From an uncultured Prevotellaceae bacterium (GTDB taxonomy: Bacteria > Bacteroidota > Bacteroidia > Bacteroidales > Muribaculaceae): DNA of 64,000 nucleotides. The stretch covers positions 61,130 to 125,129 of the forward strand of contig ONGE01000009.1 in the NCBI GenBank assembly GCA_900317325.1, given 5' to 3'. Within the stretch, counting starts at the first letter, position 1; every line of letters begins with the position of its first letter. Position numbers and translations under genes: made by a program. Shown one piece after another: positions 9,850-15,948 of this stretch. The notes beneath the pieces were generated by a model that saw nothing but the letters and a program-made list of their open reading frames with translations, did not search any database and was not told the origin of the DNA.

Positions 9850-10247
9850 CGAAGCTCGCTATCGCGAGCAGGTTAAAGGTTAATGGTTAAAGGTTAATGA
9901 GGCATCCGCGCTCTGGGCCCCACGCTAAGGCGCTAAGACGCTAAGCATTTTTTAGTGTCCTGGGAAACATCGAAGATGTTAGCGGTTCGAAGAACCGATT
10001 TCAATGAAAAAGACCATGCAAGAACCTCGGAGAGGTTCGCAGCTTGGTCCATGAACAGAATATTGCAAGTGCCTCGAAGAGGAACTTCTTGATTGACAGT
10101 CTTTTGGTGGATGTATCTCTAATCTGCGAGCGATAGCGAGCTAAATGCGGCTGCTCTCTAATCTCTAATCACTAATCTCTAATCTGCGAGCGATAGCGAG
10201 CTAATAATCTCTAAACTGCGAGTTTAAGCTCGCTTAAGCGAGCTAGC
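9850..10247. repeat. Mosaic intergenic repeat, copy 2
   Basis: No gene here apart from the last ~24 bp, which overlap the end of the DUF3667 gene. Visible modules: GCTCGC-type palindrome (9854-9873), 7-bp GGTTAA[AT] array x4 (9871-9898), the CGCTAAGGCGCTAAGACGCTAAGC module (9922-9946), four mini-hairpins (9966-10082), and two blocks of 7-bp C[TA]CTAAT arrays each followed by CTGCGAGCGATAGCGAGC (10124-10143 and 10184-10203). The GCTCGCTTAAGCGAGC element at 10228-10243 supplies the C-terminal codons of the next gene. Confidence 0.8.
9966..10082. other. Cluster of four GNA-triloop mini-hairpins
   Basis: AACATC-GAA-GATGTT (9966-9980), CGGTTC-GAA-GAACCG (9983-9997), GAACCTC-GGA-GAGGTTC (10022-10038) and CCTC-GAA-GAGG (10072-10082). 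The third is extended by TGC/GCA and GACCA/TGGTC arms (10012-10049). All loops are GAA or GGA. Confidence 0.6.
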
Positions 10248-11201
10248 AGTTTTCCTGCTGATGAAGTAGCTCACGCCCAGGATGATGACGAGGAAAACGA
10301 GGGCGATGGGGACGTTGAGGAAAAAGCCTCGGGCAGCATCCATCTGATGATCTCGCAGCAGGTGAATACCGTAGTTGGTGTTTAACAGGACAGACAGCAA
10401 GGTGTAGCCGCACACAAAGGCCACGATCAGGCGCCATAAGGTGCCCCAAACACCATAGCCGAACAGCTCCCTATAAGTGACAAAAAGCATCACTGAACCC
10501 AGGATGAGCACGATCCATCCCAAGGCGGTAATGTCATAAAACATGTTCAGAATCAGGAACATGGCTGTACCGAAGACCTGAATGAAAAAGCCCTGTGGAA
10601 GGGTGTGCCTCGAGTTGCGCGGGGCAAAGCGGAAAATGAAGTAAACAGGGATGATCAGGAATGACAGCAATATCAGTGTGAAAACGTCGGGGTGAGTGTT
10701 AAGCCACTGGAGCACGTTACTCAGGTAAGTGCTGGGAGGCGGGAATGTGCCCGGGAAATGGATGTTAAGCCAGTTGAACGCCTCGTTGACGTAGCCCATT
10801 TTCTCGCCATTGGTATATACCATGCCATTAATGGCACCCGTCATGAAATCGACAATCACACCCATCACGCCAATGAGTACCAGCATCTTGATGGGCGGGA
10901 AACTCACCTGCCGCTTGCCGCTGATGTAATCGCCGATAAAGTAACCCGGGCGCAGGAACAACTGCAAGAGCGTGAATGGCAACGAGCGAGAGTGCATTCC
11001 CCACACCTCGGCAACACTGTGCCATACACTGCTCCAGGTGATGCGGCCCAAACCCGACTTCTGGGAACAGTAGGGACAATAGTTGCCCACGAAGTCATGC
11101 CCGCAGTTACAGCAAGAGTTGGTCTGCATGGAAGTGAACTCATGGTCGAACGGGTTCACTTGCCAACGCCTGAAACGATTGTATGCCTTCTTAATATCCA
11201 C
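10224..11201 (-). CDS. DUF3667 zinc-ribbon membrane protein
   Basis: 325 residues, GTG start. An N-terminal zinc ribbon has C30xxC33 and C42xxC45, followed by the family-typical RPGYFI.DYI.GKRQVSFPP stretch and about five hydrophobic segments. Family function is unknown; proteins are inner-membrane and confined largely to Bacteroidetes. It is the second of two tandem DUF3667 genes downstream of two PepSY-like genes. The last residues (SSLKRA) and stop come from a GCTCGCTTAAGCGAGC repeat. A paralogue with the same ribbon and RPGYFI block lies at 13431-14282. Confidence 0.85.
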   Translation of the reverse strand: MDIKKAYNRFRRWQVNPFDHEFTSMQTNSCCNCGHDFVGNYCPYCSQKSGLGRITWSSVWHSVAEVWGMHSRSLPFTLLQLFLRPGYFIGDYISGKRQVSFPPIKMLVLIGVMGVIVDFMTGAINGMVYTNGEKMGYVNEAFNWLNIHFPGTFPPPSTYLSNVLQWLNTHPDVFTLILLSFLIIPVYFIFRFAPRNSRHTLPQGFFIQVFGTAMFLILNMFYDITALGWIVLILGSVMLFVTYRELFGYGVWGTLWRLIVAFVCGYTLLSVLLNTNYGIHLLRDHQMDAARGFFLNVPIALVFLVIILGVSYFISRKTASSLKRA

Positions 11202-11257
11202 TGTTTACAATAGTCTGAAACATCAATCACCACGGATGACCATGGTGGTGCAGTTAA

Positions 11258-12136
11258 TTACAGATCGGAGTTGGTCACCATCCTGTTAAGCAGCTTCACA
11301 AAGAGCTTAAAGCCATCCACAAAATTGGAATCTCCGGTCTGTATCATGTGTAAGCTGAAGTCGATTCCCAACATGAGCAGCGCCATCAGGTGGGCACAAA
11401 CCAATGCCAAAACCACACGCCACAGTGTTCCCCACACGCCATAGCCAAAGAGCTGCTTGTAAACGACATAGGTCCATATATTACCCAACACAAACGTGAA
11501 CCAGTGCCAGGATGTGAGGTCATCAAACATGTTGAAGACCAGAAAAGCGATGGCCGTAAACACCTGAATGAAAAAGCCCTGGGGCAAGGTGTGGCGCGGG
11601 TTGCGCGGCGCATAGCGATAGATGAAATAGTTGGGGATGATCAGGTAGGACAGCAAGATTAACGACATCACGTCGGGGTGGAGGTTCATCCACTCAAAGG
11701 CGTTGTCGATGAACAGCATCTTGTCGCCCGCAAAATCGAAGTCATTATTGAATACACCGCCGATGGGGCTCCCTATAAGATAATCGACAAGGAGGCCCAG
11801 CAGCGCGACAATCGCCAGCATCTTGACCGGCGGGAAACTCACCTGCCGCTTGCCGCTGATGTAATCGCTGATGAAGTAACCCGGACGCAAGAACAGCTGC
11901 ACCAGCGAGTACACCAACGAACGGTTGTGCAGACCCCACAACTCGCCGATGCTCAGGAGCACGCTGCGCCACGTGATGGGGCCCATGCCCTCGCGCTGGG
12001 AACAGATCGGGCAGAAATTGCCCACATAGTCGTTACCACAGTTGGCGCAATGGTGCGTCGACGGGCTGTTGAGCTTGTAGGCAAACGGGTCTAGCTGCCA
12101 TTGTCTGAAGCGCCGGTATGCTTGCTTGATGTCCAC
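11258..12136 (-). CDS. DUF3667 zinc-ribbon membrane protein, paralogue
   Basis: 292 residues, GTG start; it begins MDIKQAYRRFRQWQLDPF, close to its neighbour (MDIKKAYNRF). The ribbon CANC...CPIC, the RPGYFISDYISGKRQVSFPP-type block and the C-terminal QLFGYGVWGTLWR block are all shared with the 10224 and 13431 genes. Recent tandem duplication is likely. The gap of 56 bp to the downstream paralogue suggests co-transcription. Function unknown; membrane location inferred. Confidence 0.85.
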   Translation of the reverse strand: MDIKQAYRRFRQWQLDPFAYKLNSPSTHHCANCGNDYVGNFCPICSQREGMGPITWRSVLLSIGELWGLHNRSLVYSLVQLFLRPGYFISDYISGKRQVSFPPVKMLAIVALLGLLVDYLIGSPIGGVFNNDFDFAGDKMLFIDNAFEWMNLHPDVMSLILLSYLIIPNYFIYRYAPRNPRHTLPQGFFIQVFTAIAFLVFNMFDDLTSWHWFTFVLGNIWTYVVYKQLFGYGVWGTLWRVVLALVCAHLMALLMLGIDFSLHMIQTGDSNFVDGFKLFVKLLNRMVTNSDL

Positions 12137-12217
12137 TCTTGCTTGATGAAAAGGGAGGAAATGCTACCTTTATCGGGTCATGCCATCTCCTCCCCTGTGT
12201 AAATTACTCTAATCAGA

Positions 12218-12658
12218 TTAATCGTCGTAATCCATATCGATGACCTGGAAGCTGCGGTTGAATTCAACCTCCATGCCGTTGTTGAGCTTCACCTCATAGA
12301 CGCTGCGATGACGCTCAATCTTGATGATTGACTTGCCGGGATAGTTCTGCTGGATGTAGCTGGCAATCTGGGCAGGTACAGCGGCGGCGGGCACCTTGCT
12401 GTTGTAGCACTCGATGTCCTTCCAGTCACCCGAACGGTCGAACTCAATCTTCTCACCGCTCTCGTAGCGGATGGTGTAGTCATCCCAGTCGGCGGTCACC
12501 AGCAGGGGCACCTTAGTGGCGAAATTTGCCTTGAGGAACGTCTGAGCAGACTGAGGCAGCTGGTCGTAGGTGATAACGCGATCATCATCGTCGGCACTCA
12601 TCGTGAGGCTCATGGTCATAACCATAGCCATCAACAGTAAAAATTTAATCTTCTTCAT
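12218..12658 (-). CDS. Secreted PepSY-like protein (DUF2874 type)
   Basis: 146 residues with a signal peptide ending near residue 22. The mature part has two copies of the PepSY-like pattern: LP..A..FL...F..K.P...ADWDDYTIRYESGEKIEFD and VPAQIASYIQQNYPGKSIIKI...YEVKLNNGMEVEF. This family (PF11396-like) is periplasmic, of BLIP-like fold and uncertain role; ligand or protease-inhibitor roles are only inferred. It is near-identical in plan to the 143-residue protein at 14504-14935 and lies between the lipoprotein PepSY gene and the DUF3667 pair. Confidence 0.8.
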   Translation of the reverse strand: MKKIKFLLLMAMVMTMSLTMSADDDDRVITYDQLPQSAQTFLKANFATKVPLLVTADWDDYTIRYESGEKIEFDRSGDWKDIECYNSKVPAAAVPAQIASYIQQNYPGKSIIKIERHRSVYEVKLNNGMEVEFNRSFQVIDMDYDD

Positions 12659-12715
12659 TTTGGTTTGGTTTTATTTTTTTTCGTTCGTTTTGTTTGTCAT
12701 CATACGGCGGATGCC

Positions 12716-12763
12716 TCACTAATCTCTAATCTCTAATCACTAATCAGCGAGCTTTAGCGAGCA
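12716..12763. repeat. 7-bp CWCTAAT array plus GCGAGC element
   Basis: Four 7-mers (CACTAAT/CTCTAAT) followed by a CAGCGAGCTTTAGCGAGC element that ends at the stop codon of the PepSY lipoprotein gene. Member of the mosaic repeat family. Confidence 0.75.
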
Positions 12764-12764
12764 C

Positions 12765-13199
12765 TTAATCATCCATTTCCCTGAGGACGCCCTGCTTGTT
12801 GTACTTGAGCTCCATACCGTTGACCAGCTCAATCTCATAGCCGTTACGATCCTTGTCGATCTTGGTGACGAACACACCGGGGAAATTAGCCTGGAGATGC
12901 GTAGCAATGGGAGCCGGAATCAACTGCACGGGAACAGGTCGGCCCGCGGGGCTCTCGATCTTGTCCCAGATGTCGTCGGTGTCAAACTCGATGTGAGTGC
13001 CGTCGCCCAGGAAAACTTCATACTGCCAGCCGAACAGCTCAAGGTCCTTCTGGGCAAAGGTGATGGTCTGGCCCGGATAGGTCTGCTGGACAAACGTCTT
13101 GACAGGAGCAGGTAACTGCTCGGGAATTACCGGCTTGTCGCTGCAGGCCGTCATCAACAAAACTAAGGCAAAAATGCCTGATACGAGAACTTTCTTCAT
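12765..13199 (-). CDS. PepSY-like lipoprotein
   Basis: 144 residues from the ATG at 13199. A longer frame reaches 13226, but the -7 box TATATTTG at 13224-13231 overlaps that start, so 13199 is chosen. The signal sequence ends in the lipobox LMTAC, then two PepSY-like repeats (LP.PVKTFVQQTYPGQTI..., VQLIPAPIATHLQANFPGVFVTKI). Probably an outer-membrane or periplasmic-facing lipoprotein of the DUF2874-like family; function unknown. It is the first gene of a four-gene minus-strand run (PepSY lipoprotein, PepSY, DUF3667, DUF3667). Confidence 0.8.
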   Translation of the reverse strand: MKKVLVSGIFALVLLMTACSDKPVIPEQLPAPVKTFVQQTYPGQTITFAQKDLELFGWQYEVFLGDGTHIEFDTDDIWDKIESPAGRPVPVQLIPAPIATHLQANFPGVFVTKIDKDRNGYEIELVNGMELKYNKQGVLREMDD

Positions 13200-13223
13200 C
13201 TTAATCAATTGTTTAAATCGCCG

Positions 13224-13231
13224 CAAATATA
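13224..13231 (-). promoter_or_regulatory. -7 box TATATTTG, fixes the start of the PepSY lipoprotein
   Basis: Minus-strand TATATTTG 25 bp before the ATG at 13199; it overlaps the alternative upstream start. Confidence 0.6.
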
Positions 13232-13398
13232 CGTCATTTTATTATCATATAAGCAAAAATCTCATGAAAAGAGTGTTTCATTCCAATTTTGAGGCCTTGA
13301 GAACGCTCGTTAGGTGTCATAGGGCGCTCTTGTTATGATAATTGATAAATAAATGTCAGTTTTTGGGGGCTGGGATTTGTTTGATAGCAGTTTTTGCG

Positions 13399-13406
13399 TA
13401 ATTTTG
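13399..13406 (+). promoter_or_regulatory. -7 box TAATTTTG for the plus-strand DUF3667 gene
   Basis: TAATTTTG, 24 bp before the ATG at 13431. The 13232-13398 gap between the divergent genes shows nothing else. Confidence 0.6.
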
Positions 13407-13430
13407 CGCTAGCCAGAATTCAAGTATATA

Positions 13431-14282
13431 ATGAACTTGCAACAATTCAAAAGAGGTTGTGAACGCTTTGAGCGTTGGGCACGACAGACGCCCACGTTCC
13501 GTCAAATAAGCAATGATGAGCATCGCTGCCAATGCTGCGGGCACAACTATCACGGAAACTATTGTCCGCGCTGTTCCCAAAAGGCTGGGCTTGGGCGCAT
13601 CACTTGGCGCAGTATTCACATTGATCTGATGGACATATGGGGCCTGGGGTCACGATCGATACCTCTGTCTATTTGGCAGCTATTGTATCGTCCGGGTTAT
13701 TTCATCAGTGACTATATCAGTGGCAAGCGGCAGTTGAGTTTTCCGCCAGTCAAGATGCTGTTTATCGTGACTTTCATCTATGCTAATGTCTTCTATTGGT
13801 TTTTCCCCGAAGTGTTGAATCTGCCGTTGGAGGAACAGGGAGAGGTAGGTTATAAGTTGTGGATCAGGCAACACTATAGTTTGGCCATGCTGGCCATGTC
13901 GGTTCTAGCCATCATCCCCACATGGGTCATCTTCAGGCGCTCGCCACGCAACTCTCATCACACGATTCCTGAGGGATTCTTCATCCAAGTGCTCCTCCAA
14001 ACGCTCACCATCGTGCTGTCATTAATGACAATACCGCTTGATTTTATCAAATCCGATTTCAGCACTACTGCTTACGACTTGTTGATTATGGCTTATTATT
14101 TCATCGCTTATAAACAATTATTCGGTTATGGGATATGGGGAACCCTATGGCGCCAAACTCTGATTTCCATCTGTGTCCTATTTTTCTTCATGTTCCTAAT
14201 TTGGGTATTCTATCCCTCAATGATTGATACCGTAATAGAAGTGCTGGACGTCTTCGGTTATTATACCGAATATATCTTATAG
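13431..14282 (+). CDS. DUF3667 zinc-ribbon membrane protein, third paralogue
   Basis: 283 residues. Ribbon CQCCGHNYHGNYCPRCSQ near residues 35-52, then RPGYFISDYISGKRQ and several membrane segments, ending with the KQLFGYGIWGTLWRQ block. It is more diverged than the minus-strand pair (which share an MDIK N-terminus) and heads a plus-strand run DUF3667, PepSY, PepSY lipoprotein. Function unknown. Confidence 0.85.
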   Translation: MNLQQFKRGCERFERWARQTPTFRQISNDEHRCQCCGHNYHGNYCPRCSQKAGLGRITWRSIHIDLMDIWGLGSRSIPLSIWQLLYRPGYFISDYISGKRQLSFPPVKMLFIVTFIYANVFYWFFPEVLNLPLEEQGEVGYKLWIRQHYSLAMLAMSVLAIIPTWVIFRRSPRNSHHTIPEGFFIQVLLQTLTIVLSLMTIPLDFIKSDFSTTAYDLLIMAYYFIAYKQLFGYGIWGTLWRQTLISICVLFFFMFLIWVFYPSMIDTVIEVLDVFGYYTEYIL

Positions 14283-14453
14283 GCAAGCGCACCTGTCGTA
14301 GCCGTTCATTATCATCAGCTCAGGAATTTTCATCTATCAGGAATGGCGGTCCATCATACCGACGGTATGAGAATCGGCGCCTTGTTCCATGCTCTAAAAA
14401 GCGGATGATGAAGCACATTCCGGCAAAACTATTTGTAATTTCAAGAATTGTTG

Positions 14454-14461
14454 TATCTTTG
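14454..14461 (+). promoter_or_regulatory. -7 box TATCTTTG for the PepSY gene
   Basis: TATCTTTG 42 bp before the ATG at 14504, so the PepSY pair has its own promoter. Confidence 0.6.
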
Positions 14462-14503
14462 CCGCGCTAAAATCAATTTTTATTGACCAAATAACGTATC
14501 GAA

Positions 14504-14935
14504 ATGAAAAGTATTAAAGCTATCCTTTTGTTGGCCGCCATGCTGGTGATGAGCTTCAGTGCCAAGGCCGACCATGACCAAGTGATTACTTTTGACCAGA
14601 TGCCCGAGGTTGCCCAAGCGTTACACAAGCAATATTTTGCCGGCAAGGTGCCCCTCGTAGTGACCGTGGACTGGGATGACTACACCATCCGCTACGAGAG
14701 CGGTGAGAAGGTGGAGTTTGACAAGCAGGGCAACTGGAAGGAAATCGACTGCCGCGCTTCGCAAGTTCCCGTGGAATTGATTCCCGATGAGATCAAGGCA
14801 AATATCGCTGCCACGTTCCCCGGTACCATCATCCTCAAGATCGACCGCAACCGCCGCGGCTATGAGGTGAAACTCAACAACGGCCTCGAAGTGGAGTACA
14901 GCCCCACATTCCAGGTCATCGACATCGACGACTAA
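14504..14935 (+). CDS. Secreted PepSY-like protein (DUF2874 type)
   Basis: 143 residues with a signal peptide (residues 1-22, ending SFSAKA). Two PepSY-like repeats: DQMPEVAQALHKQYF..KVPLVVTVDWDDYTIRYESGEKVEFD and VELIPDEIKANIAATFPGTIILKIDRNRRGYEVKLNNGLEVEY. It shares the VTVDWDDYTIRYESGEK block almost exactly with the protein at 12218-12658, so the two are recent paralogues. Periplasmic; role unknown. Confidence 0.8.
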   Translation: MKSIKAILLLAAMLVMSFSAKADHDQVITFDQMPEVAQALHKQYFAGKVPLVVTVDWDDYTIRYESGEKVEFDKQGNWKEIDCRASQVPVELIPDEIKANIAATFPGTIILKIDRNRRGYEVKLNNGLEVEYSPTFQVIDIDD

Positions 14936-14947
14936 CCAATCCAATCG

Positions 14948-15001
14948 GCCAAATCAGTCTAATTGGTCAAATTGGTCTAATTAGTCTAATAAGACCAATA
15001 A
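14948..15001 (+). repeat. 9-bp tandem array (GTCTAATTG family)
   Basis: Six 9-mers (GCCAAATCA, GTCTAATTG, GTCAAATTG, GTCTAATTA, GTCTAATAA, GACCAATAA) begin 12 bp after the PepSY stop. Same family as 3771-3826. Confidence 0.85.
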
Positions 15002-15034
15002 GTTCACATTTTATCAGAATAATCATCTAAACAA

Positions 15035-15589
15035 ATGACTAAAATGAATTTGAAAGCATTATCTATCGGCGTAGCCCTGTTGGCACTCTGGTCCTGCTCT
15101 GGCAACAATGACGCTCAGCAGCAGCAAGTCGCTGTGCCCACTGTTCAACAGCAACCCGTACAAGCCGCTCCGGCCGATTCTACCATGGCCCAGGCTCAAG
15201 ATCCCGCTCAGGCCCAGGCTGCTCCCGCAGCAAATGCCCAGGCGTTGCCCGCCCCCATCACCGACTTCATCAAGCAGCATTTCCCCAATGCCACAGTTGT
15301 GGGCGTCGAGCCCGACCACGAGCATGGCGGCTTGGAATATGACGTCTATCTGAACGACGGCACCCAAATCGACTTTGATGCCAACAACCAGTGGGAAAAA
15401 GTGGAATGCATGAGAGGCGTCCCCGCTTTCTTCGTTCCCAAGGCCATCGCCACCTATGTGAAAGGCTCCTATCAGAACCTGGCCATCACCAAGATCAACA
15501 AGGAGTATCACGGCTATGACATCGAGCTCGCCAATGGCATGGAGCTGAGCTTTGACAAATCAGGCCGCTTCATGGGCATGGATGATTAA
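15035..15589 (+). CDS. PepSY-like lipoprotein with Gln/Ala/Pro-rich linker
   Basis: 184 residues. The signal sequence ends in lipobox LWSC (Cys at 21), followed by a low-complexity Q/A/P linker (residues 28-70), then two PepSY-like repeats (LPAPITDFIKQHFPNATVV..., VPKAIATYVKGSYQNLAITKI...). Start could be ATG 15044. It is the plus-strand counterpart of the lipoprotein at 12765-13199. The stop codon is followed by 1 bp and then the GCTCGCTTAAGCGAGC repeat. Function unknown. Confidence 0.8.
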   Translation: MTKMNLKALSIGVALLALWSCSGNNDAQQQQVAVPTVQQQPVQAAPADSTMAQAQDPAQAQAAPAANAQALPAPITDFIKQHFPNATVVGVEPDHEHGGLEYDVYLNDGTQIDFDANNQWEKVECMRGVPAFFVPKAIATYVKGSYQNLAITKINKEYHGYDIELANGMELSFDKSGRFMGMDD

Positions 15590-15591
15590 GT

Positions 15592-15946
15592 GCTCGCTTA
15601 AGCGAGCTTAAGCTCGCAGATTAGAGACACATCCGCATTCCGTTCAGTCGGGAATGCGGATGTCTTTTTAACCTGTTGTTTGAAAAAAATGCTTTGCGTC
15701 TTAGCGCCTTAGCGTGGGGCCCAGCGTGCGCATGCCTCACTAATCTCTAATCACTAATCTCTAACCTGCTCACGACAGCGAGCATGATGCCTCTTTAACC
15801 TTTAACCTTTAACCTGCTCGCGCAGCGAGCATCCGTCCACGCGTGCGCGGGGTGAGGGAGCGGCCACGCCAAGGCGAGGCCCTACAACGCGGATGCCAAC
15901 TAAGGACTAGGGACTAAGGACTATGGACTAAGGACTAATCTGCGAG
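15592..15946. repeat. Mosaic intergenic repeat, copy 3 (longest)
   Basis: Fills the 360-bp gap between convergent genes; no gene is seen. Modules: TGCTCGCTTAAGCGAGCTTA element directly after a stop codon; hairpin 15629-15663; the inverted CGCTAAGGCGCTAA module (15684-15722); 7-bp array of CACTAAT/CTCTAAT type (15736-15764); CTTTAAC 7-mers x3 (15794-15814); a GCTCGCGCAGCGAGC palindrome; the GGCCACGCCAAGGCGAGGCC dyad (15862-15881); 7-bp GACTAAG-type array x6 (15898-15939); and a final CTGCGAGC abutting the next stop codon. Confidence 0.8.
15629..15669 (+). terminator. Terminator hairpin after the PepSY lipoprotein
   Basis: The 13-bp stem ACATCCGCATTCC with complement (extendable by a G-C and an A-T pair) and loop GTTCAGTCG, followed by TTTTT. 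Structurally matched copy at 5040-5074 with a compensatory change. Confidence 0.65.
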
Positions 15947-15948
15947 CA

